Position numbers and translations under genes: made by a program. The notes under the pieces were generated by a model that saw nothing but the letters and a program-made list of their open reading frames with translations, did no database searches and was not told the origin of the DNA. DNA of 64,000 nucleotides, taken from the NCBI GenBank assembly GCA_007844125.1, contig CM017573.1:9956710-10020709 (forward strand). The letters are read 5' to 3'. Below, in pieces: positions 19,276 through 31,127 of the stretch. Within the stretch, counting starts at the first letter, position 1; each line of letters opens with the position of its first letter. Origin of the DNA: Sinonovacula constricta. Taxonomy: Eukaryota > Mollusca > Bivalvia > Cardiida > Solecurtidae.

Positions 19276-19794
19276 TATACATGCTATAATCCCTTCACAG
19301 GGAAGCTCTAACCCCGAAAGGGATCCGACCCCACGCAGTAAGGGCTGAGCAGTAAAAAGACGGCCCGAATTTTGAGGAAAATCAGAATGTCCGTTTTGCC
19401 ATTGCTAACTAAGCGCATATTTACTTGCCAAATATTTACTTCCATCTTTTTAACTTTTGTAATGAGAGGAAGCGGGCATATTTTGGCAAACGCTACGTTT
19501 ATCAAAATTCTTTGATAAACAGTACTCATCATTAATGACAGCTATAAAATAAAACTTCGACTGAGTTGAAATCACAAACACTGAGAATAAATATTCCAAG
19601 GACAATGTTAACTTAAAAGTAATTTGAAAAGATGGCCTCCCCTTTTTAATATAAAAAATAATTTCATCGCCATTAAAATGTTAGAAAATTGAAACACATT
19701 CCATCATTTTAGGAAACACAACAACAACACTAACATCTTCATAAAAGATTGTTAGACCTGATCTGGTACATGTAGCGCATTCGGCGGAGTGTTG
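19276..19794. other. Spacer
   Basis: A 74-codon minus-strand frame (19308-19532) has no recognisable domain. Nothing else seen. Confidence 0.45.
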
Positions 19795-20032
19795 GAATAC
19801 TGTTGGTGGGATGATAAACCCAATAAACAAACATGCTATACACAGTAAAGTCAGCACTATATCTGCTTCAAGTGGACACTGTCTCCAGATAACTTACATA
19901 CTGTTGGTGGGATGATAAACCCAATAAACAAACATGCTATACACAGTGAAGTCAGCACTATATCTGCTTCAAGTGGACACTGTCTCCAGATAATTGAAAT
20001 ACTGTTGGTGTGATGATAAACTCAATAAACAA
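19795..20032 (+). mobile_element. SINE-A tail-unit array, headless
   Basis: Two and a half tail units (TGTTGGTGGGATGATAAACC) without any body or head, so the tail unit can exist alone. Confidence 0.8.
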
Positions 20033-20330
20033 ACAAAAGATTATTAGTAGAATAAGGTACCATCGATAAGTAAAGAAAGAAAGTAAACTAATGATTTTAA
20101 AAAATTGTACCACCAAGAAATACGTAGGTAACTTAAAAATACACATACATTTTCACAAGTGTGTTAGAAAAAGAAACATGCGTTACTGACATAATATCAA
20201 ATAAAACTACGTTACCATCGACAAGAAAATACACGAAAGAGCATAATTTGAAATGAAAAAAAACAACACAACACAATCAACATTACCCTAATTATTGTCG
20301 TAAATGAAAAACAACAACGCGTAAGCACCA

Positions 20331-20585
20331 TTGTGTTATACACATAAATAAGAATGTTATACACGTAAATAAGAATGGTATACTCATAAATAAGAATGTT
20401 ATACACATAAATAAGGATTGTATACATATAAAAAAGAATGTCAAACTCATAAATAAGAATGGTATACTCTTAAATAAGAATGTTATACACATAAATAAGA
20501 ATTGTATACACATAAATAAGAATGTTAAACTCATAAATAAGAATGGTATACTCTTAAATAAGAATGTTATAACCATAAAGAAGAA
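20331..20585. repeat. 21-bp minisatellite, 12 copies
   Basis: Unit GTTATACACATAAATAAGAAT with drift in TTATACAC/GTATACTC/GTCAAACTC. The 21-bp period gives a YTILIYV-type minus-strand frame. Confidence 0.95.
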
Positions 20586-21214
20586 CACATTACCATCAGC
20601 GTTGAAGTTATCCGAGTGCATAGAATAACACTTCAGCACATCAAGCGTACAATCCAAACGAGCTGATTTCAACCATTTAGGAGAGAGGCAAATAAAGGAC
20701 TGGTATAAACCCATGAAAAGTTGAGTTCGTATTTACATTCGCGTCACCTCGGTTTTTTCCGTAAACGCTCGGAAAAAATATCTAAAAATAGAGCCGATGT
20801 GTACCCGTTGTCGTCTTCCAATCGACTAAGGCTGGTGAAATGCTGTGGTCAGCTATATACTTTCATTGTTGTCATTTGTTTTCATGCTATTTTCTCCACT
20901 TGGTTAAACTATAGAGCGGAAGAATACATTTGTACGAACAATTGCGCAGAAATTCATCAACATTCGGCTTGTTTTTAATACCTAAACACACTGCAACAAA
21001 GACCACCCGTTCCTTGTATTGTTCTTCACTTACTGTCAACTGCCTAAACAGACTAAGGTGTTGCATTCAACAATAAACCGATTTGGAGGATAATACTTAC
21101 AATAAGAGACAAAATAATCATGATTATGCACTTAATGTTGAAAAAGTACAATGGTATTACCGCGTCACGGCAGGTGTGATAACTGTCATTTGCGATTGTT
21201 TATTCGCGTAATCT
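20586..21214. other. Spacer
   Basis: An 85-codon plus-strand frame starting at 20721 has ordinary composition but no recognisable domain and no flanking exon signal I trust. Confidence 0.4.
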
Positions 21215-21378
21215 GAAGAGCGGTGCTTCGTAATCCAGCATTTCTGTATTGAAACGATGGTGTAGCATGCAATAGCAAGAAATCGCAGCAGTTTTGCGAG
21301 AACTTCTTCAGAAAAGAAAAAGGACCGAGTATTCCGTCTTTAAACAGTGTAGCTTGCAACAATAAAGTGTAGCCTGCA
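21215..21378. repeat. Inverted third copy of the 13404-13890 block
   Basis: Reverse complement contains TTGTTGCAAGCTACACTGTT and AAGACGGAATACTCGGT, matching 13740-13800 closely. It immediately precedes the block shared with 6446-6772. Confidence 0.75.
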
Positions 21379-21382
21379 AGTC

Positions 21383-21697
21383 ATCGTCGGATACCCACGC
21401 TCGACTATTCCGTTTTACTACATTCGTCGACCGTGGGTTTCGGTAAATTTTCTGTCGTCATATCGAACTTAATAGAACCAGAATTGGCAAATAACAATAC
21501 TGCTTACAAAATCCATACTCTTAAGGATGGAGGCTAGAAGTATAACAATGCGTCCAGTGCCACAATCGAAAGAAACGAGTTTTACCATTGGACTGAAATC
21601 TTCATCAGATTATGAAGCGACCAATGAAATTACCAGAAACGGCGAAGAGTGAACTAAATATGCCACGGGCGATGAATGAAGAGTAAGGAATAGAAAT
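21383..21697 (+). repeat. Duplicate of the ankyrin intron block
   Basis: Matches 6446-6772, including GACTGAAATCTTCATCAGAT and GCCACGGGCGATGAATGAAG. No ankyrin exon accompanies it, so this is not a gene duplication. Confidence 0.8.
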
Positions 21698-21712
21698 CCC
21701 GGGTAATTCGCT

Positions 21713-21985
21713 CTGACATCGATATCTATTTTTACTCACTTTCTTGCTTATATTTAGATTTGGAAATAATGAACTTTTAGAGAAACAAATAAAATTATTG
21801 GCCCATCCTTAAACAAAATGAACAGTGTATCTTTTTTGGTTGTATTTTTTTTTTTACCTTTAAAACTATCAAAATATAGTTTTGATATTTAAAATACTTC
21901 ATAAAAGCTATTTTATTTGATATAACATTCAGTAAAATAGACTGAAAAATCAAAACACAGTGGTGAGTTTAATACAGCACATGGA
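21713..21985 (+). mobile_element. TIR-B/TIR-G composite fragment
   Basis: 21713-21785 is internal TIR-B (CATCGATATCTATTTTTA). 21788-21985 is TIR-G (AACAAAATGAACAGTGTATC to AGTTTAATACAGCACAT). Confidence 0.65.
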
Positions 21986-22318
21986 ATCTATACTGTAAAT
22001 TTGTTTTATGCTTATTTTGCCAACTCGGACAAAATGTAGGGCAGCAGCAAAAAGTAATTAACACGACCTTTCAAGTAAGCCAAACACTTGTTTTCCTTTT
22101 TAATTAAATGTTGCTGTTGGTTTTTTTTTTACTTCGACCATTTTATATGAACTTTTAAGGGTCCTCATTATCGGTCTTTGAAATAGAGAAGTTACAACAC
22201 AAAGTATTTACCCCAAATTAACAACTCGACGGTATCCGGACAAGTCCGGAATTCAGGCCGAGAGGTAATCCAGGTGAACTTGTTCCCTTTCCATGACAAA
22301 TGTAATGGTTTTTTTTAA

Positions 22319-22836
22319 AGGTGGTATCCGACAGTTTGGACCAAAAATATATTTTCATTAAACATCTTGAAAAACCATAGTTACTTGAACAGATCTAAAA
22401 AAAATGTTGTTTATTGATGTCTTACACCTGTATGAAAAGTGAACCATAAAATTCCACAATCGTCATTACAAACATGTATTTCCTATCTGAGCCACGCTGC
22501 ACAGTAAGCTATATTACTAAACTAAGAAAACCACGTGACAACTTATGTTTTAGCGCATCTGCGTCACCTACTGCGACGTCGACGTCTATTTTTAGCAGGA
22601 ATCCCAGTCGTTCTTATTTATTGATTTGAAAGAAAAAGTGTTGAATACGGAGTTTTAGTGCCCAAAAATTGAAATACAGTTGAAAATCCTTAAAGCTAAA
22701 ACTAAAGCATGTTGCTTTGTCTGCAGAAATTATGGACAAATCCCCCCCCCCCCCCCCCCCCCGCCCCCAACAGAGGTCATATACTGTTACATTTATTAGA
22801 CATAGGCAAACAATCGGACGCAACCTTTAAAAAGCT
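22319..22836 (+). mobile_element. TIR-B, full-length copy
   Basis: Both ends are present (GGTGGTATCCGACAGTTTGG and AGGCAAACAATCGGACGCAA). Where other copies read AATACCCCAAACAG, this copy has expanded into a C-run at about 22742-22762. Confidence 0.85.
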
Positions 22837-23189
22837 ATGTATATTTCTATGTATATTTCTCATGGTTCTTACGACCTGGGGATTATCGTAACAAATGGAC
22901 TGAAGCTCTTGAAACAGAAAGCGTATACATTGCTAGACCTTGGGGTTTTTCTTTCCAATAATACAGCATAGGTAGGTACCGAGCGGACAACTCCCTGGGC
23001 AAGTATGACAACTCAAAGAATACATGTAATAAATTGAGGTCGATCACCCTTGTATTTCGTGGCTGCACTATGATTGCAATTGTAACGTGTTTGTGCAAAG
23101 AACACAATGAAAGGATTTGGAGATTTGAATAAACTGAGTACAAATAGGTTACACAGAATAAGTCCATAGCTTCCACGTAGTTAGTTAAG
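22837..23189. other. Spacer
   Basis: No gene or repeat family recognised. Confidence 0.5.
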
Positions 23190-23289
23190 GTGGTAGTAGA
23201 GGTTGTGGTAGGGGTGGTGGTCATGATGATGAGGAAGAGGATTGTTATGATGTTGTTGATGATGATAATGGTGATGATGATAATGGTGG

Positions 23290-23326
<37 letters not shown>

Positions 23327-23572
23327 TGCCAGTAGGGGAGAGATAAGGGAGAACTATGAGCACGATGATGATGATGATGATGATGAAGAGGAGGAGGAGG
23401 AGAAGGAAGATGTGAAGAATGATGATGATGATGAGGATGACTAATTTAAATGGAAAAAAAAGAAAATGATTGATAGAATGAGAAGAGAAGAAGAAAGATG
23501 TGCTGCTGATGATGTTTCTCTCCTGATAATGATGATGATGATGATGATGATGATGATAGTGGTGGTGGTGGT
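23190..23572. repeat. GAT/GGT trinucleotide tracts
   Basis: (GAT)n blocks at about 23280-23325, 23360-23440 and 23525-23560, separated by purine-rich GAAGAGGAGG sequence. Asp/Met- and His-rich frames are shadows. Confidence 0.9.
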
Positions 23573-23837
23573 GTGGTGTGTGAAACTGGTATGAAAGATA
23601 ATACCGGAATATGATGGTGGCGTTGGTGATGGTTGTCGGTTTTTAGCACAAAGCTTGTTTTTATTCGCCATTTGAGCTGAGCACAATACATTTCGAAAAG
23701 ATCCGTCAACTAAATATGACATAACACGGGTGAATAGTTCACAAGAGAAAGAGCTTATTATTGTACGAATAAACCAGTACGTTGTCCATGGATGCGTGAC
23801 TAGTAGCTATATAACTAGAGAACAGAACATGTCCAGT

Positions 23838-23907
23838 CGGAACTTCTCGGGTAATTCCGTCCACGAGACGATCATCCGTGAGTTTTCCGACGCGTTCCGA
23901 TTGAGAA
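23838..23907. mobile_element. TIR-I miniature copy
   Basis: About 70 bp, with GTCGGAACTTCTCGGGTAAT at one end and CGACGCGTTCCGATT at the other. It looks like two TIR-I ends with the centre deleted. Confidence 0.5.
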
Positions 23908-24286
23908 ATATAACTTCCTACGTTTGATGGATGAATTGGTAGAGAAATAATTTCCCTTGTTCGTAATAAAGTAACCGCATGGTGGCGTAGTAGTTAGCAC
24001 GTCTTTTAAGTGCAGTTTTTTTTTGTTGCGGTTTGAGTCATTCAGCTTTCGGTAACCGACTGAACCAGACGAAAAATTAACATTTGATATGGGTATACAT
24101 GTATGGGGCAAATATTATGGCAAATGTCAAATATATTTTGTATCGGTTACCCAAGTGCTACCCATTAACAAAGTTTTATACTAAAAAAAACTGAATATGT
24201 TTTGTTGTTGTTGTTGTTTTATCTTGTTACGTAATGGTTAACAATGAACAAGTCTTCAGGGAATGTACATATCCTGGATGAGGATC
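23908..24286. other. Spacer
   Basis: A tRNA-like word GGTGGCGTAGTAGTTAGCACG at about 23981-24001 has no paired B box. No gene. Confidence 0.4.
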
Positions 24287-24510
24287 AGTTAAAGGTGTTC
24301 GCTAACAGATTAGGTGTATCAACTACACGTAACATTATGTTCCCCCTGTTTAGTGTGTTTGTGTATAATTTCTGCAGACAATCATATTTTGGTTTTAGCA
24401 AAAGACGATTTTTAAACATTATCTCAATTTTAAAACAGCAAAACATCTTTTCAAATCTATAAATAGTTTGCAGGACCTTTTCAGGTACCAATGACATATT
24501 TAAGTAGTAA
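24287..24510 (-). mobile_element. TIR-B, internally deleted
   Basis: Diverged CCTATATC-side end (TTAAAGGTGTTCGCTAACAG) to TCTATAAATAG, then straight to GCAGGACCTTTTCAGGTACC; the middle is missing. Confidence 0.65.
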
Positions 24511-24604
24511 TACTAGAAAAAAAACTATTTATTTACCGTTTCCGTATTGCCTATTCTAAATGAGCGAGGCCTATATGAACGGATTTTGTTTTGTTTTTTT
24601 TGTT

Positions 24605-24818
24605 TTTAAAGTACATTGCAGCGACCATTTATGATCATTATAGCAACGACCAGCTTTTAGACAAATGTCCGGCGCACCGCAAGTCAGCTGGAAGTCACCT
24701 TCCCACATTAAATCCTTCGCCCCGAACGGGACTCGAACCCACGCAGTGCGAGGCAAAGCAGTCAGAGAAGTTACAAATCGGCGACCCTACGATTACGCCA
24801 TTGGGCTCCACCCAATCG
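24605..24818 (-). mobile_element. SINE-D copy
   Basis: Reverse of head GGGTTCGAGTCCCGTTCGGG and body TTGCGGTGCGCCGGACA. It runs directly into a TIR-I end. Confidence 0.75.
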
Positions 24819-25192
24819 GAACACCTCGGATAATTCACGAATCATCTCTCGGATGTATGTAGGTAGTCGGATCACCTCGGCCATTTATCTAAATGGGACT
24901 TCTTTTGAGACAGAAGTCAAAATAAAGATTGCAGCTCGGGTGACAGCTCTCTACAGTACGATGCCAGTAAAACTTCAATTTGGGGCGGCTTCAAATTTAA
25001 ATCGTCCGATTTTAATTTACCCAGCGCAGCAGACACGCAGCTGTCAAACGATGGCAGTGATTATGTTTTATGCGAATAACTTAGGCATATTCTTCTTCCA
25101 ACTTCCGGCGAACAAAACGATCTTGATTTTATTAAGTATTATTGCACCAGATACATCCGAGGGATGATTGTCCCGAGGACGGAATTACCCGA
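24819..25192 (+). mobile_element. TIR-I, full length
   Basis: Ends CAATCGGAACACCTCGGATA and GAATTACCCGAGGACTTCG are inverted over about 50 bp (also TCTCGGATGTATGTAGG against CCAGATACATCCGAGG). An open frame at 24853-25167 is shared in part with the inverted copy at 55362-55765 but is broken by a stop there. Confidence 0.75.
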
Positions 25193-25497
25193 GGACTTCG
25201 TATTAGCCGTGTTATATCAGCGAGAGCAAAGAACGGACGAAGTAATATAGAAAAGTACGGACTGTTAAAAAAGTGCACAAAGGTGAACCGCTGCATGGTT
25301 CGGCTTATTTATAAATATCCCAGAAACAAATAGTTACAGCATGGACGCTACCCGTTGACCTATATTTAAAGTCCATGCCGCGGGCATTTATCCTGACCTA
25401 GTAACCCACACTCGGACCGAACAGCAGGCTGAAGCGAAATGATCCAGAACTCCAACCTCACGTGAACACCTGTTTTATTTCGAACAAAGGTCTAAAA

Positions 25498-26012
25498 TGT
25501 GGTATCCGACAATTTGTCTGTAACAAATTGATGTAACAGTACCTTACCACAGTTTTGGGGAATTAGGCAATAATTTCTGCATAAACTCGTACTTTAGTAT
25601 AAGTAAAGATGGGTTTGTACACGGCCTACATTCTCCTATATTATTAGACAGGATGAATTGCGATAAAAACACTCTAAAAGTTCATTATTTCCAAATCTAT
25701 AAATAAGCACGATTGCGATCTCTGCTAAAAATAGATATCGACGTCAGAGCGAATTACCTGGATGACGATATAACGTAATCTCAAAAGTGAGTTGTCACGT
25801 GGTTTTTCAAGTAAAAAATAGCTATCTCTGCAGCGTGGCTCAGATAGGAAATACCTGTTTGCAATTAGGAATGGGGATTTATGTTTTACTCTTCACACTG
25901 GTATAGGACATCAATGAGCAGCATTTCGCAAGATCTTTTCAGGTAACAATGACTTATTTGGTTATTTGAGAAAAAATATGTTGGTCCAAACTGTCGGATA
26001 ACGCATGTAACG
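25498..26012 (-). mobile_element. TIR-B, full length
   Basis: TGTGGTATCCGACAATTTGT to GTCCAAACTGTCGGATAACG. Contains the typical GGTTTTTCAAGTAAAAAATA and CTGCAGCGTGGCTCAG internal words. Confidence 0.85.
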
Positions 26013-26099
26013 TGCATATTCAAGTCTTTGGATTGCAATTTTGTTACATTTTTGCATTAACAACACATAAAGTTAAACCCAGTATAAAGACTATTAGCT

Positions 26100-26430
26100 T
26101 AAAATATTACTAACTTAGTTACTAGCGAACATGTCTTTTCCCTGGATTTCGTTGAATCTATCTGATCGAAAAATCAAAAGCTATGTTAACTAAGTTATGT
26201 GGGAAAAAAAAAACATTCATTTTTTTTCACGAAAAAAGGTTAAGTTTACCTGAAAAAATCCAAAGCGTGGTAACTTAGTTATTATTAAACATCTTTTTTT
26301 TTCCTGAAAAAAATGCGAATGTATCTGTTCGAAAAATTAAAAACCATGGTAACTAAAATATTGGTCAACTTGTCTTTCCTGAAAAAATAAAAAAGAATTG
26401 AAATTGGAAAAATTAAAAGGCGCTGTTGAC
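26100..26430. repeat. Roughly 100-bp imperfect direct repeats, about 3 copies
   Basis: Words TGGTAACTTAGTTA, ACATGTCTTT(T)CCTG and TCGAAAAATTAAAA recur in the same order near 26110, 26270 and 26345. Strongly diverged. Confidence 0.6.
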
Positions 26431-26470
26431 GGTTTTGAAAAAAAAACACTAAACCTGCTATACATTTTGG

Positions 26471-26600
26471 AATGCGTGTATACAGTTCACAGTTATAATG
26501 CGTGTATACAGTTCACAGTTATAATGCGTGTATACAGTTCACAGTTATAATGCGTGTATACAGTTCACAGTTATAATGCGTGTATACAGTTCACAGTTAT
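26471..26600. repeat. 26-bp tandem repeat, 5 exact copies
   Basis: Unit AATGCGTGTATACAGTTCAC plus AGTTAT, apparently identical in all five copies, so expansion is recent (or an assembly artefact). Confidence 0.95.
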
Positions 26601-26663
26601 AAATAGAACACTATTTCACATGTTCATGAGTGTGGTGTATTTATTTTAGGCCGTTGGTTCAAA

Positions 26664-27150
26664 GATGGTATCCGACAGTTTGCCTATATAAAATACATAT
26701 AACAATATCGAACCACTGCTTTTAGGGAATTGGGGCATTATTCTTGTATAAATGTATACCTCAGTCTTAATCAATACAATTTTGAACACTCGCTGAATTG
26801 TTAGACAGAACTAATAGCAAAAACAAATCACTTTGTGTATTCTTTCTAACTGTACACAAAGCTCGATAATGGTCTCTGCTAAAAATTGATATCGACGTCA
26901 TAGCGGATTACCGGGATGACAATATAACGTCACACTTGTTCTCAAAAGTAAGTGGTCACGTGGTTTTTTAAGTCTAAAAATAGCTATCTCTGCAGCGTGG
27001 TTCGGATAGGAAATACCTGTTTGCAATGACGAGTATTGATTTATGCTTGACTGTTCACACAGATCTAGGACATCAATGAGCAGCATTTTGCATGAACCTT
27101 TCAGGTAACAATGTTGCTGTATTTTTAATATAAATTTTGGTCCAAACTTT
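26664..27150 (-). mobile_element. TIR-B, full length
   Basis: GATGGTATCCGACAGTTTGC to TTGGTCCAAACTTTAAAGG. The outer end at 27150 lacks the TGTCGGATACC part. Confidence 0.8.
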
Positions 27151-27387
27151 AAAGGCCATGTCTAACAGTACAACTTACTTTCTAGATAACGTTATAAAGG
27201 TATCCTGGTAATCTGCTCTGTCGTCGGTATATATTTTTTCGCAGAGATCACTATCGTGCTTATTTGGAAAGAAGTCACTTTGAGAGTGTTTAATTTCGCG
27301 ACAGTTACTGTCTGGCCAAATATGCAGCGTTTACACCCGCCTCTACTTGGAATAAACCATTAGTTCATGCAAAACGTATGACAAAAC

Positions 27388-29060
27388 TATATCTGCTTCA
27401 AGTGGACACAGTCTCTAGATTTCTGAAATACTGCTGGTGGGACGATAAACCCAATTAACATGCTATACACAGTGAAGGCAGCACTATATCTGCTTCAAGT
27501 GGACACAGTCTCTAGATTACTGAAATACTGCTGGTGGGACGATAAACCCAATAAACATGCTATACACAGTAAAGGCAGCACTATATCTGCTTCAAGTGGA
27601 CACAGTCTCCAGATAACTGAAATACTGTTGGTGGGACGATAAACCCAATTAACATGCTATACACAGTGAAGGCAGCACTATATCTGCTTCAAGTGGACAC
27701 AGTCTCTAGATTACTGAAATACTGCTGGTGGGACGATAAACCCAATTAACATGCTATACACAGTGAAGGCAGCACTATATCTGCTTCAAGTGGACACAGT
27801 CTCTAGATTATTGAAATACTGTTGGTGGGACGATAAACCCAATAAACAAACATGCTACACACATTGAAGGCAACACTATATCTGCTTCAAGTGTACACCG
27901 TCTCCAGATAACTGAAATAATGTTGGTGGGACGATAAACCCAATTAACATGCTATACACAGTGAAGGCAGCACTATATCTGCTTCAAGTGGACACAGTCT
28001 CTAGATTACTGAAATACTGCTGGTGGGACGATAAACCCAATTAACATGCTATACACAGTGAAGGCAGCACTATATCTGCTTCAAGTGGACACTGTCTCCA
28101 GATAACTGAAATACTGCTGGTGGGATGATAAACCCAATAAACAAACATGCTATACACAGTAAAGGCAGCACTATATCTGCTTCAAGTGGACACAGTCTCT
28201 AGATTACTGAAATACTGTTGGTGGGACGATAAACCCAATAAACATGCTATACACAGTAAAGGCAGCACTATATCTGCTTCAAGTGGACACAGTCTCTAGA
28301 TTACTGAAATACTGCTGGTGGGACGATAAACCCAATTAACATGCTATACACAGTGAAGGCAGCACTATATCTGCTTCAAGTGGACACTGTCTCCAGATAA
28401 CTGAAATACTGCTGGTGGGATGATAAACCCAATAAACAAACATGCTATACACAGTAAAGGCAGCACTATATCTGCTTCAAGTGGACACAGTCTCTAGATT
28501 ACTGAAATACTGTTGGTGGGACGATAAACCCAATAAACATGCTATACACAGTAAAGGCAGCACTATATCTGCTTCAAGTGGACACAGTCTCTAGATTACT
28601 GAAATACTGCTGGTGGGACGATAAACCCAATAAACATGCTATACACAGTAAAGGCAGCACTATATCTGCTTCAAGTGGACACAGTCTCCAGATTACTGAA
28701 ATACTGTTGGTGGGACGATAAACCCAATAAATAAACATGCTATTCACAGTGAAGGCAGCACTATATCTGCTTCAAGTGGACACTGTCTCCAGATAATTGA
28801 AATAATGTTGGTGGGACGATAAACCCAATAAACAAACACGCTATACACAGTGAAGGCAGCACTATATCTGCTTCAGGTAGACACCATATCTAGATAACTG
28901 AGATACCGCTGATGGGACGATAAACCCAGTAAACAAACATGCTTTACACAGTGAAGGCAGCACTATATCTGCTTCAAGTGGACAACGTCTCCAGATAACT
29001 GAAATACGCGAAAATTAAGCCATCGCTAAATAAAATGATACGACAGTAGTGTTGGTGGGA
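27388..29060 (+). repeat. Satellite-like array of the SINE-A tail unit, about 17 copies
   Basis: Head-to-tail units of 97-101 bp (GCTATACACAGTGAAGGCAG ... GGACGATAAACCCAATTAAC). There is no head or body. Variants alternate (CTGTCTCCAGATAAC or CAGTCTCTAGATTAC; CAATTAAC or CAATAAACAAAC), forming a three-unit block of 295 bp: 28141-28435 repeats from 28436. Identical 60-codon frames at 27460 and 28539 are shadows. Confidence 0.92.
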
Positions 29061-29534
29061 CTTAAACCCAATAAGCAATCAAACTTTCGGATACGACTTT
29101 TAAAGCCTACATCGTGACCAGTTATCTAGGAAGCGGGGGTCTGAAAATGGGTCACAATATGTGTCAGTGACAATCCGTATGTCAGCACTAACACTCCCAT
29201 CCATGGGTTTAAACTGCAACCACTTCGACCAGGTAACAATGAGCGTAACGTAACGTAACGTAACGCTAAAGGATTAATACTCCATTGCTCCTGTCCCACA
29301 GAGCTCACTCTTAAAAAGTACACGAAAAGCGGCAAGTATTCAGTTATGGAAAAACAACAACAAACAAACAAACAAATAAAACAACAACGACAACAACAAC
29401 AAAAATATGGACCACTAACACGAAAGACTCTAATCAAAGCACTGAAAGAATAGGAACGTTTCGATACTTAAAAGACAACAAGAAAATAGCGGAACATACA
29501 GCGATTGTGTTGTTTTTATGCATCGAAGCGACAA
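29061..29534. other. Spacer with (CGTAA)4
   Basis: AACGTAACGTAACGTAACG at about 29243-29262 and an ACAACAACAA run at about 29345-29400. No gene. Confidence 0.6.
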
Positions 29535-29755
29535 AAAAATATGGCCATTACAGCGACAACAGCCTTTTCTGTGGGGGAAGACCCCAGACAAATCTCTGGG
29601 TAGAACAATTGGCGCACTGCAAGTCAGTTGGAAGACCTTCCCACATTTAGTCCGTCAGCCCGAACGGGACTCGATCCCACCCTTATTGAGACTGAACAAT
29701 CATAGAACTTACAGGTTGGCAACTCTACAACTCGGCCATATGCGTCCCTGTTACG
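29535..29755 (-). mobile_element. SINE-D copy
   Basis: Reverse of head (GGGATCGAGTCCCGTTCGGG) and body (CTTGCAGTGCGCCAATTGTT); the 3' end reaches TTGTCGCTGTAATGGCCA. Confidence 0.75.
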
Positions 29756-29964
29756 CAACTCTCTAACGTTTATAGTAAACTTTTATACAAGTGTGTGTAA
29801 GAAGTAAGAATTTACGACTACTCTGTGAAGTCGGGACAAGCATAAAAATCGAAGAGCAGTGACCTTTTAGCACTAGATCATGATAAAGTTCACTACAGCG
29901 TTACAGTTATTCATATACATGTAGTTTGCGATTGTTGAACACGGACCTCGGCGGAGGACTGCAA

Positions 29965-30147
29965 TCTCTCTCTCTTTCTCTCTCTCTCTCTCTGTCTGTC
30001 TGTCTGTCTGTCTGTCTTTGTGCCTGTCTGTGTGTCTGTCTGTCTCTTTCACCCCCTCTCTCTTTGTCTCTCTGTCTCTGTTTCTCTTTCTCTCTGTCTT
30101 TGACACTTTCTCTGTATCTGTCTGTCTCTCTTCCCCCATCTACCTCT
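29965..30147. repeat. TCTC/TCTG polypyrimidine tract
   Basis: About 180 bp of T/C with TCTG tetranucleotides at 29993-30017. Leu/Ser-rich frames here are shadows. Confidence 0.95.
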
Positions 30148-30659
30148 CCTTGATTGCAATCTTAATTGCCGGAGCTACTGTTTCTTCAAAACATCTCAAA
30201 CTGAAACACCACTCGGAACACCTCGGTAATCTCCAAAAAAAACGGCGGAGATTTACGATGTAATCCGATTGCTACAAACAATGATCTAACACCTGTTTCT
30301 TGGCATTTTGGCACAGTTAGGTATTACCTTTTTTATCCTGTTCTTTTGAGGAACAGCTGTTATAAAGGATTTAAGATTTTTTTGTTCGTATGATATTTAA
30401 TACTAAGCACCATCACCTTTTGCAATGGGAAGATTTTTTTTCAATTATTTATCTGCCTTATTGCCCAAGGTCATTCATGGAAGTTATTGACGTGTTGGTG
30501 CTTATTGCAATACAAAAAACGACACCTTTAGCACATTATAATCGTATTTAGCAACCATAAGCAACACCATATCAACACCCAGTAGAATGGTGTATAATAA
30601 ACAACTCTTTTTATCAAAAACCATTGTAAAAAATCTTACAAAGGGTGTGCAATGGTCTT
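30148..30659. other. AT-rich spacer
   Basis: A TIR-I-like word (CTCGGAACACCTCGGTAAT) at about 30212-30230; otherwise nothing recognised. Confidence 0.5.
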
Positions 30660-31090
30660 AAAGATAGTATTCGACAGTTTGGACCATTTTTCCTGAAATA
30701 ACCATATTAGTCATTGTTACCTGAAAAGATCATGCAAAATGCTGTTCATTGAGCTCTAGATCTGTTTGAGCAGTGAAGCATAAATCCCCACTGGTTATTA
30801 CAAACAGGTATTTTCTATCTGAGCCACGCTGCAGAGATGGCTATTTTTGAACTTAAAAAAAGTGACAACTTACTTTTGAGATCACGGTATATCTTAATTA
30901 GGGCATTTCGCTATGACGTCAAAATCTATTTTTAGCAGAAATCCTCACCGTGCTTATTTAAAGATTTGGTAAAAAAATAAACATTTGAGCGAATTTTCAC
31001 GACTTGTTCTTTATAACAATTGATGCAATGTCTATAGTTAGAGTTTTTTGAAGAAATTATACCCAGATTCCCCAAACAGTTGTGAGTTTG
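30660..31090 (+). mobile_element. TIR-B, far end missing
   Basis: AGATAGTATTCGACAGTTTG to CCCAGATTCCCCAAACAG. The last about 40 bp are replaced by a T/G-rich run before TIR-G starts. Confidence 0.8.
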
Positions 31091-31127
31091 TATTTGTTTT
31101 TTGTTTGTTTTTGTTTGTTTGTGTGTT

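Noticed and set aside
24853..25167. 104-codon frame partly shared with 55541-55804
   Set aside because: It lies wholly inside TIR-I, whose ends are inverted. The second copy has an in-frame stop, and no known domain is visible.
27460..28721. Two identical 60-codon proteins at 27460 and 28539
   Set aside because: They are the same frame of the repeated SINE-A tail unit, not paralogous genes.
29243..29262. Telomere-like repeat (CGTAA)n
   Set aside because: Only four copies, and not the TTAGGG repeat expected in animals such as molluscs.
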